This document shows, one piece after another, positions 1 to 5,721 of a stretch of 10,713 bases of DNA. The stretch covers positions 1-10,713 of the forward strand of contig JANXSC010000247.1 of the NCBI GenBank assembly GCA_025352845.1, written 5' to 3'. Made by a program: the position numbers and the translations under genes. Numbering within the stretch: the first letter of the stretch is position 1; every line of letters begins with the position of its first letter. This DNA comes from Opitutaceae bacterium (GTDB taxonomy: Bacteria > Verrucomicrobiota > Verrucomicrobiia > Opitutales > Opitutaceae). The notes beneath the pieces were generated by a model that searched no databases, was not told the DNA's origin, and worked only from the letters and a program-made list of their open reading frames with translations.

Positions 1-413
1 CGGTAGATGTCGGCGCCGACGACAAACGGGCGATAGCCGCGTTTTTTCAGGAGCTTGCCGAGCTTGGCGGTCGAGGTGGTTTTGCCCGAGCCGTGCAGGC
101 CGACCATGAGAATCTTGAGCGGTCGCACGCCCGAGAGTTCGGTCGTGCCCTCGCCGAGGAGGCTGACGAGTTCGTCGTGGATGATTTTGACGACCTGCTG
201 GCCGGGCGCGACGCCCTTGAGCACGTCCTGCCCGACGCACTTGAGCTGCACGCGATCGACGAACTCCCGCGCGACCTTGAAATGCACGTCGGCCGCGAGG
301 AGGGCGGTGCGCACTTCCTGCAGCGTCGCCGCCATGTTTTCTTCGGAGAGCTTGCCGACGCCGCGCAGGTTGCGGAGCGCGGTGCCGAGTTTGTCGGTGA
401 GGGATTCGAACAT
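1..413 (-). CDS. ffh: Signal recognition particle protein Ffh, N-terminal part (cut by window edge)
   Basis: Ffh is the GTPase subunit of the signal recognition particle. It binds 4.5S RNA and signal peptides as they leave the ribosome, and docks with FtsY at the inner membrane. About 137 codons are present. The start MFESLTDKLG is the canonical Ffh beginning. Residues 1-90 form the helical N domain (containing LSEENMAATLQEVRTALLAADV) and residues 98 onward enter the G domain. The P-loop is GLHGSGKTT at 105-113, and the visible part ends in VVGADIY, the start of the conserved ADxYR segment. The remaining G domain and the methionine-rich M domain lie beyond the left edge. No Shine-Dalgarno is obvious ahead of the ATG. 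The identification is secure from the N-domain and P-loop text; FtsY is less likely because it would carry a long acidic N-terminal extension. Confidence 0.95.
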   Translation of the reverse strand, partial: MFESLTDKLGTALRNLRGVGKLSEENMAATLQEVRTALLAADVHFKVAREFVDRVQLKCVGQDVLKGVAPGQQVVKIIHDELVSLLGEGTTELSGVRPLKILMVGLHGSGKTTSTAKLGKLLKKRGYRPFVVGADIY

Positions 414-498
414 GCGAGCCGACACCGTTGGGGGATTTTATTCCGCAACGCAACAGCGGCGCGGCGGCTGTTGAGGCTAACCTCGGATGCAGACAGAT

Positions 499-1101
499 TT
501 ATTCTTCGGGATAAGTCTCGTCGTAAATCGCGCTGACCCTCTTGCCGTTATATGTCCAGTGCGGACCAGGTTTTACGCTGTAGTCGAGGTTTAGCATCAC
601 GCGCGTCGCTGCAGTCAAAGTCATCTCTTCATCGCGATAGCGCACTTTTTTTGGTCCCACCACGGTTGCTGTAGAGTCGTCGTCGTAGGATTGGAGAATG
701 GATCCGATCGGAATCTGCATCTCCTCAAAGTTCAGATTTGGTCTTCGAGCCCTGAGCGATTCTGCGGCTTGGACGGATTCCGCATCAATTTCAGCGTTTT
801 GAGCCACGACTTCCGCGGTTTTGTCTTCGGTGTGCAGTAGGCGGAGGATCGCGATGACTTGTTCTGGTTCGATTCTGAAAAACTCGCGCTTTGGGTTGAT
901 TCGCTGAGGACCGAAAGCGATATGAAGGGCCTTCTCAACTTCGCGCTCATCGGAAACCCTGCCTGCGAATTCGATTTTGAACGGCACCGGAACGCCCGTG
1001 GTGTAGAGCTGGGCGATTCTATCCTCAGGCTCGCTAAATGACGTCTTTCCGATCTTCACGAGACCGGGCATCGCTGGATTTGTAAGGACGTAGACGATCA
1101 T
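499..1101 (-). CDS. GIY-YIG (T5orf172/MUG113-like) family protein with RAMA/DUF4357-like C-terminal domain
   Basis: This is a 200-residue protein. Its N-terminal half (about 1-95) looks like the T5orf172/MUG113 branch of the GIY-YIG nuclease fold: MIVYVLTNPAMPGLVKIGKT supplies the VYVL...VKIGKT strands, followed by RIAQLYTTGVPVPF, a conserved E-x-x-E helix (DEREVEKALH) and NPKREFFRIEPEQV. The middle (about 96-135) is alanine- and glutamate-rich. The last 60 residues (KKVRYRDEEMTLTAAT..., ending WTYNGKRVSAIYDETY) resemble the RAMA or DUF4357 modules attached to restriction and modification enzymes; this is a resemblance, not a firm assignment. The reading frame stays open upstream, with an alternative ATG at 1176, but homology begins at IVYVL, so I chose 1101. 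Sampled GC is about 50%, against about 68% in the neighbouring aminotransferase, which suggests transfer. Cleavage activity is not established for this branch. Confidence 0.8.
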   Translation of the reverse strand: MIVYVLTNPAMPGLVKIGKTSFSEPEDRIAQLYTTGVPVPFKIEFAGRVSDEREVEKALHIAFGPQRINPKREFFRIEPEQVIAILRLLHTEDKTAEVVAQNAEIDAESVQAAESLRARRPNLNFEEMQIPIGSILQSYDDDSTATVVGPKKVRYRDEEMTLTAATRVMLNLDYSVKPGPHWTYNGKRVSAIYDETYPEE

Positions 1102-1255
1102 TCGTGTTTCGCTTTTTGTCGGACTCGCTGCGAGTAAGCCCCCTGTTTGGAGCCGAGGAAAGCTGAAACCCAGCATTGCTGGATCCGCTGTGTTTTTCGC
1201 GCTGCTGTTTTCATCCTCGTCAAACCCCACGTCATCCCGGATAAACGCCGCCCCT
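1102..1255. promoter_or_regulatory. Divergent spacer with two 13-base odd palindromes
   Basis: This 154-base spacer lies between the divergently transcribed GIY-YIG gene and the Lrp/AsnC-type gene. It contains two perfect palindromes of the form six bases, central T, six bases: ACTCGC-T-GCGAGT at 1123-1135 and CCAGCA-T-TGCTGG at 1170-1182. Their centres are 47 bases apart. Both promoters should lie here, but I cannot point to a convincing -35/-10 pair. The palindromes differ in sequence, so if they are operators they probably do not share one regulator. Binding by the adjacent Lrp-type protein is possible but only inferred. Confidence 0.3.
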
Positions 1256-1744
1256 ATGAACCCAGTGCTCAAGCTCTTGATTGACGGCGGCAGCCTCACG
1301 ACCGGCCAGATGGCCAAGGTCGCGGGTCTGACCGAAGCGGAGGTTAATCAGCACCTGGAGCAGTTGAAGGCGGATAAAATCTTCCTCGGCTGGCGTCCGG
1401 TGCTCGATCTTTCCCGCGAGGCCGCCGCCGCCGGGGCCGTGCGCGCGGTAATTGAGGTGAAGGTCACGCCGGAGCGGGGCGGCGGGTTCAATCGGTTTGC
1501 GGAGCGCATCGCGCGCTTCGACGAGGTCGAGTCCTGCTACCTGATGTCGGGCAGCTACGATCTACTCGTCTTCGTGAAGGGTGCGTCGCTGCAAAAGGTC
1601 GCGGGCTTCGTTTCGGAAAAACTCTCGACCGTCGAGGGCGTGCTCTCGACCTCCACCCACTTCATGCTGCGTTGCTACAAGGAGGACGGCTTCCTGCTCG
1701 ATGGCGGCGAGGCGCCCACCACGCGGCTCAACGTCGCGCCGTAA
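1256..1744 (+). CDS. Lrp/AsnC family transcriptional regulator
   Basis: This 162-residue protein has the two-part architecture of the Lrp/AsnC (feast/famine) family. Residues 1-50 form a winged helix-turn-helix (LTTGQMAKVAGLTEAEVNQHLEQLKADKIFLGW). Residues about 62-142 form the RAM ligand-binding and oligomerisation domain, with the hallmark SGSYDLLVFV at 98-107 and a following VEGVLSTSTHF segment. Family members bind amino acids or related effectors and control metabolic genes as dimers to octamers. The frame is open further upstream, but ATG 1256 places the HTH at the usual distance from the N-terminus; no Shine-Dalgarno precedes it. The gene ends 21 bases before an aminotransferase on the same strand, so a regulator-enzyme operon is likely. 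That order recalls alaR-alaT in Bacillus subtilis; the effector here is unknown. Confidence 0.9.
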   Translation: MNPVLKLLIDGGSLTTGQMAKVAGLTEAEVNQHLEQLKADKIFLGWRPVLDLSREAAAAGAVRAVIEVKVTPERGGGFNRFAERIARFDEVESCYLMSGSYDLLVFVKGASLQKVAGFVSEKLSTVEGVLSTSTHFMLRCYKEDGFLLDGGEAPTTRLNVAP

Positions 1745-1751
1745 CGCCCCC

Positions 1752-1757
1752 GGAGGA
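1752..1757 (+). promoter_or_regulatory. Strong Shine-Dalgarno for the aminotransferase
   Basis: GGAGGA lies eight bases before the ATG at 1766. It is the clearest ribosome binding site in the window, where most starts lack one. It fixes the aminotransferase start and suggests efficient translation from within the lrp-like transcript. Confidence 0.75.
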
Positions 1758-1765
1758 ACGCAACC

Positions 1766-2947
1766 ATGAGCACCGATCCGAAACGATGGGTGGCGGGACA
1801 CGTGTCCACGCTGCCGAGAAGCGGCATCCGCGATTTCTTTGAACTCGTCGCGAAGATGAAAGGGCAGGACGTGATCTCACTCGGCGTCGGGGAGCCCGAC
1901 TTCGTCACGCCGTGGCACGTCCGCGAGGCCGCCATCTACGCGCTCGAGCGCGGCAAGACCTACTACACCTCCAACCTCGGCACGATTGAGCTGCGCCGGG
2001 AAATCTCGAAATACGTCGAACACCACTTCGGCGTCACCTACCGCCCCGACGATCAGGTGATCGTCACGGTCGGCGTGAGCGAGGCGCTCGACCTGTGCTT
2101 CCGCGCCTTCTGCAATCCGGGCGACAAGGTGATGTTTCACCAGCCCTGCTACGTGAGCTATCACCCGAGTATCACGCTCGTGCACGGCGAGGGCATTCCG
2201 GTGCCGACCTACGCGAAGGACAACTTTGCGCTCACCGCCGAGGCCTTGCGCGCTGCGTGGCAGCCGGGCGCAAAAATCCTCATGCTGAACCTCCCGTGCA
2301 ATCCCACGGGCGGCACCTGCACGCGCGAGCAGTTGAAAAAAATCGCCGACTTCTGCCGCGAGAAAGACCTGCTCGTGCTCAGCGACGAAATCTACTCGGA
2401 GCTCACGTTTGACGGCACGCACACGAGCATCGCGATTTTCCCCGGCATGGCGGAGCGCACGATCTTCCTGCACGGTTTCTCGAAGGCGTTTGCGATGACC
2501 GGCTGGCGCATCGGCTACGCGTGCGGCCCGGCGGTGCTGATCGACGCGATGATGAAGGTCCACCAATACTCCATGATGTGCGCCTCGATCATCGCGCAGG
2601 AAGGCGCGCTCGAAGCGCTCAAGAACGGCTGGGACAACGTGGTCAAGATGCGCGACCAATATCACCGCCGCCGCGACTTGATTGTGCGCCGCTTCAACGA
2701 AATCGGCCTCAAGTGTCATCTGCCGCGCGGGAGTTTCTACGCGTTCCCCGATGTCACGCCGACCGGTATGAACGAAAAGGATTTCGCCGTCGGCCTGCTG
2801 CAACAGCACAAGGTCGCCGTCGTGCCCGGCACGGCCTTCGGCGAAGGCGGCCGCGGCCACGTCCGCGCCTGCTTCGCCACCGCCTACGACCAAATCATCG
2901 AGGCGTGCGACCGCGTGGAGCGGTTTGTGCAAGGGGCGCGAAAGTAG
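1766..2947 (+). CDS. PLP-dependent class I/II aminotransferase (AlaT/AspC-like)
   Basis: This 393-residue fold-type I enzyme should move an amino group between an amino acid and a 2-oxo acid using pyridoxal phosphate, in the cytoplasm. All family landmarks are present: VGEPDF at 41-46, YTSNLGTIELR near 67-77, the NPTGG loop at 179-183 (N179), SDEIYSEL with D207 and Y210 contacting the cofactor, SKAFAMTGWRIGY with the Schiff-base lysine at K240 and the phosphate-contacting R248, and the substrate-carboxylate arginine R367 in GHVRACFAT. Length is normal for the AspC/AlaT/PatA group. A good Shine-Dalgarno fixes the start, 21 bases after an Lrp/AsnC-type gene that probably regulates it. Substrate cannot be read from sequence; alanine, aspartate or aromatic amino acids are all possible. 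The stop codon TAG at 2945-2947 lies inside the first heptad of a repeat array. Confidence 0.93.
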   Translation: MSTDPKRWVAGHVSTLPRSGIRDFFELVAKMKGQDVISLGVGEPDFVTPWHVREAAIYALERGKTYYTSNLGTIELRREISKYVEHHFGVTYRPDDQVIVTVGVSEALDLCFRAFCNPGDKVMFHQPCYVSYHPSITLVHGEGIPVPTYAKDNFALTAEALRAAWQPGAKILMLNLPCNPTGGTCTREQLKKIADFCREKDLLVLSDEIYSELTFDGTHTSIAIFPGMAERTIFLHGFSKAFAMTGWRIGYACGPAVLIDAMMKVHQYSMMCASIIAQEGALEALKNGWDNVVKMRDQYHRRRDLIVRRFNEIGLKCHLPRGSFYAFPDVTPTGMNEKDFAVGLLQQHKVAVVPGTAFGEGGRGHVRACFATAYDQIIEACDRVERFVQGARK

Positions 2948-3033
2948 CGAGTAGCGGGTAGTGAGTAGCGAGCATATCGCCGCCGCGCCCGTCTGGTATT
3001 CCTACTCGCTACCCACTACTCGCTACTCACTAC
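2944..3033. repeat. Inverted arrays of GTAGYGR heptads forming a long imperfect hairpin
   Basis: Four tandem heptads run from 2944 to 2971 (GTAGCGA, GTAGCGG, GTAGTGA, GTAGCGA). Four heptads in inverse orientation run from 3006 to 3033 (TCGCTAC, CCACTAC, TCGCTAC, TCACTAC), preceded by a partial one at 3002-3005. The 28-base arms are complementary at 25 positions, and one of the three mismatches would be a G-U pair in the plus-strand RNA. The 34-base loop is ordinary GC-rich sequence. The first heptad contains the aminotransferase stop codon, and the right array ends seven bases before the der ATG. There is no T-tract, so a simple intrinsic terminator is not indicated. Short heptad repeats recall the STRR sequences of cyanobacteria, but I cannot assign a named family. 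Confidence 0.85.
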
Positions 3034-3040
3034 TGTCCGG

Positions 3041-4522
3041 ATGTCCCGCATCGTCGCCATCGTCGGTCGTCCCAACGTCGGAAAGAGCCGGCTCTTCAAT
3101 CGCCTCGCGCGGAAGCGCATCTCGATCGTGCACGATCAGCCGGGCATCACACGCGACGTCATCTCCGCCGAGATTGCGGAGGGTGCCTACACGCTGCTCG
3201 ACACCGGCGGCCTCGGCTACAAGGGCATCGACACGCCGGCGGCGCTCACCAAGGCCTCGGAGCAGCAGGTGGAATTCGCGATCGCGTCGGCCGATCTGAT
3301 TTTATTCATCGTCGACGGACTCAGCGGGCTCTCCTCGCTCGATGAAAAAATTTCGCAGATGCTGCGCAAGTCGAAGAAGACCGTGCGGCTCGTAATCAAC
3401 AAGGCCGACTTCGATGACTCCAAGGTCGCGCTCGACGAAGCGTATCGCCTCGGGCTCGGCGAACCCTTGCGCATCTCCGCCGAGCACGGCAACGGCGAAC
3501 AAGATCTGCGCGCGGCGATTATGGCGGCCCTCGGTCCCGAGCCGGTGGTGGACGACGCCAGTCCTAAAACCGCGGCGGATCCACTGTGCGTCTGCTTCAT
3601 CGGCCGGCCCAATGTCGGGAAATCCTCGCTCAGCAACAACCTGCTGAAGAGCGACCGGCTCATTGTGAGCGAGACGCCAGGCACGACACGCGACTCGGTC
3701 GAGCTGCCCTTCACGTTCAAGGGCCGCGACAAAAAGGAATATCCCTTCAGGCTGATCGACACCGCGGGGATCAAGGCGGCGACGAAGCTCGCGTCGCCCG
3801 TCGAATATTTTTCCCGGCTTCGCTCGCTCGACGCGATCCATAACACCGATGTCGTCTTCCTTGTGCTCGACGCGATGGAAGGCGTGACGCAGCAGGACAA
3901 GGCCATCGCCGGCGAAGCGATCAAGGAGGGCAAACCGATCGTGATCGTCGTCAACAAGTGGGACCTGATCCAGAAGGCGTTTGCGAAAAGCGGCGGCTTC
4001 GCGCCCTACAAGAGCGAGCGCGACTACCGGGAAAAATACGAACACGCGCTCTTCGAGCGGCTCTTCTTCACGCCGGGCTCGCCGTTGATTTTCGTCTCCG
4101 CAATGAGCGGCTACGAGGTGGACCGCATGCTCAACGCCGCGGTGAAGTTGAACCGCACGCTCGATAAGAAACTCCCGACCGCAAAGCTCAACCTGGTGCT
4201 CGGCTATCTCGCCGAGCGCAACCCGCCCGCTGCGATCGGCGGCACGCGCTTCCGCGTTTACTACGCGACGCAGACGAGCACGCGCCCTTTCCGGATTAAG
4301 CTGTTCTGCAACCGCGAGGAAAAACTCACCGAGCAATACCGCCGCTACCTCGAGGCCGGCATCGTCGCCGAATTCGATCTCGCCGGCTGCCCGATCTATT
4401 TCGATCTCGTGGGAAAAAAGAAGGACGAGACCCGCGGCAGCCGCGGTGGCGGCAACGCCTCCGCCGAGAACCGCGCCGCGAAGTGGAAGATGGCCGAGGG
4501 CCGGGAAGTGGCGGAGGATTGA
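3041..4522 (+). CDS. der: Ribosome assembly GTPase Der (EngA)
   Basis: Der is the tandem-GTPase factor needed for maturation of the 50S ribosomal subunit. This 493-residue copy has both G domains and the C-terminal KH-like domain. Domain 1 has a P-loop GRPNVGKS at 9-16, G2 around GITRDV 35-40, DTGG at 54-57, NKAD at 120-123 and SAEHG at 146-150. An acidic linker spans about 165-182. Domain 2 has GRPNVGKS at 188-195, PGTTRD at 213-218, DTAG at 240-243, NKWD at 305-308 and VSAMSG at 352-357. The KH-like domain (about 365-458) carries the hallmark YYATQTSTRP and EQYRRYLE. A charged tail follows. The residue after the first P-loop serine is R17, where threonine is usual. The ATG fits the family start, but no Shine-Dalgarno is present, and the gene begins seven bases after the heptad repeat. 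Confidence 0.97.
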   Translation: MSRIVAIVGRPNVGKSRLFNRLARKRISIVHDQPGITRDVISAEIAEGAYTLLDTGGLGYKGIDTPAALTKASEQQVEFAIASADLILFIVDGLSGLSSLDEKISQMLRKSKKTVRLVINKADFDDSKVALDEAYRLGLGEPLRISAEHGNGEQDLRAAIMAALGPEPVVDDASPKTAADPLCVCFIGRPNVGKSSLSNNLLKSDRLIVSETPGTTRDSVELPFTFKGRDKKEYPFRLIDTAGIKAATKLASPVEYFSRLRSLDAIHNTDVVFLVLDAMEGVTQQDKAIAGEAIKEGKPIVIVVNKWDLIQKAFAKSGGFAPYKSERDYREKYEHALFERLFFTPGSPLIFVSAMSGYEVDRMLNAAVKLNRTLDKKLPTAKLNLVLGYLAERNPPAAIGGTRFRVYYATQTSTRPFRIKLFCNREEKLTEQYRRYLEAGIVAEFDLAGCPIYFDLVGKKKDETRGSRGGGNASAENRAAKWKMAEGREVAED

Positions 4523-4542
4523 GCGCGTTCGCGTGGCGCGTT

Positions 4543-4629
4543 TTGTAGGGCGGGGTCTCCTGACCCCGCCGGGTTTGGAGAGGTATTCGCACTTCCCAGA
4601 AGGCGGGGTCGGGAGACCCCGCCCTACAA
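4543..4629. repeat. REPIN-like nested palindrome, possible bidirectional terminator
   Basis: Two 28-base arms (4543-4570 and 4602-4629) are inverted copies with one mismatch, which is a wobble pair in one RNA orientation. They are separated by 31 bases. Each arm is itself a hairpin: GGCGGGGTC (4549-4557), loop TCCT, GACCCCGCC (4562-4570) on the left, and GGCGGGGTC (4602-4610), loop GGGA, GACCCCGCC (4615-4623) on the right. A palindrome made of two oppositely oriented palindromic units is the geometry of REP doublets (REPINs). It sits between der and the convergent crystallin-DUF4214 gene, so it may end transcripts from both sides; short T and A runs flank it only weakly. No RAYT transposase is in the window. 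Confidence 0.85.
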
Positions 4630-4638
4630 CGAACCGGT

Positions 4639-5682
4639 TTATCGTTTCCCGCGCCTCTGCCGATACTCGTCGCCGCTCATGAGGGCGGCGCGGACTTGCT
4701 GCTCGGTGTAGCCGCGTTCACGCATGGCTTTTTCGTAGGTGGCGTAGCCGGCGGGGTCCGGCTCACGGCCGAGGACTTCGCGGTAGGCTTTCGTGATCGT
4801 GAGGCGGATGTAGGTGTCGTGGCCCTCGGGGCTGCGGCGGAGGTCGTCGCGGATCTGGCCCTGCGTCCAGCCGTCTTTCCACTTCGCGCGGTAGGTCGCG
4901 AGCCCGCGGGCATCGGGCTCGCGGCCGAGGACATCGCGGTAGATTTTGGTGATGGCCTGGTCGGCGTTGATGGAGCGGGCCTCGCTGCTGCGTTGCAGTT
5001 GTTGAATCATCTGCTGCTCGGACCAGCCCTCGCGCAGGATGCGGTCGGTGTAGGTGTGCAGGCCCTCGGGATCGGCGGGGCGGTCGAGCACTTCGCGAAA
5101 CGCGCGCTGCACGTAGGCTTCGGCCGTGCGCCGGTCGATACGCGGGCGGACCTCTTGGATGATGACGGGCGGAGGAGGTTGAACGACAATCACCGTCGTG
5201 GGTGGCCGATTGTCCGGCCGACCCGGCCCGGGCGCGGGCGGGTAGGGCTGGTTGACCACGACCGGCTGCGGTCCGGTCACAGCGAGCGAGACGATGGCGC
5301 GATCCCAGGTCGCGCCCGGCTCGCGCGTGCGGGCCGCGCCGTAGAGATCGGCGATGCTGCGCGTGATCTCAAGGCGGTCGCCATTGAAACCGGGGGCGGT
5401 GAAAACGGTGGCGCGCGCCGCGCCGTCGATCTGGATCGAGGAGATCGCGAACGCCCACGGGCGCTGATCGGCGCGCTGCAGCTGCTCAAGATTCGTCACG
5501 GAAGCGCCGGCTTCGACGACGAGCGACTCGCCGCGGAAATTGGGCTCGGTGTAGAATGTGACACGATCCGGGCTGAGGTTTTGCGCGGGCTGGGTCTGGG
5601 CGATGCCGCTGGCGCCAGTGGCCACGAAAGCAAAACAAACACCGGCAAGCCGACGGGCGACGGAGAAGGCGCGGGAGGTCAT
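4639..5682 (-). CDS. Secreted beta/gamma-crystallin-like and DUF4214-like repeat protein
   Basis: I know no named homologue for this 347-residue protein. Residues 1-28 look like a signal peptide (arginines at 4, 10 and 11, then a hydrophobic stretch AGVCFAFVATGASGIA), so export is expected. Residues 41-136 hold two beta/gamma-crystallin-like motifs, VTFYTEPNFRGESLVVE and ATVFTAPGFNGDRLEI, each followed by a tryptophan-containing segment (W76, W126). Residues 138-180 are a proline- and valine-rich linker. Residues 187-341 hold three repeats about 52 residues apart (VLDRPADPEGLHTY, VLGREPDARGLATY, VLGREPDPAGYATY, each followed by a WxxxQ or YTxxQ helix), which resemble DUF4214. Crystallin-type modules often bind calcium, but the acidic positions are degenerate here. 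The gene lies 40 bases downstream of the hydrolase gene on the same strand, so they could share a transcript. A cell-envelope or matrix role is a guess. Confidence 0.8.
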   Translation of the reverse strand: MTSRAFSVARRLAGVCFAFVATGASGIAQTQPAQNLSPDRVTFYTEPNFRGESLVVEAGASVTNLEQLQRADQRPWAFAISSIQIDGAARATVFTAPGFNGDRLEITRSIADLYGAARTREPGATWDRAIVSLAVTGPQPVVVNQPYPPAPGPGRPDNRPPTTVIVVQPPPPVIIQEVRPRIDRRTAEAYVQRAFREVLDRPADPEGLHTYTDRILREGWSEQQMIQQLQRSSEARSINADQAITKIYRDVLGREPDARGLATYRAKWKDGWTQGQIRDDLRRSPEGHDTYIRLTITKAYREVLGREPDPAGYATYEKAMRERGYTEQQVRAALMSGDEYRQRRGKR

Positions 5683-5721
5683 GGTGAGTGTTGGGACGTG
5701 AGGCGGGAGGGACTTATTCAG

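Noticed and set aside
451..473. Hairpin CAACAGC ... GCTGTTG between ffh and the GIY-YIG gene
   Set aside because: A seven-pair stem with a nine-base GC loop could end the GIY-YIG transcript, but no T-tract follows on the minus strand, so I do not call a terminator.
1877..2932. Long open frame antisense to the class I/II aminotransferase
   Set aside because: It has an Arg/Ala/Asp/Val/His-rich composition with no motif and mirrors a strongly conserved gene; high GC leaves such antisense frames open.
3302..4336. Long open frame antisense to der
   Set aside because: Der is intact and conserved over the whole stretch; the antisense product has no recognisable domain.
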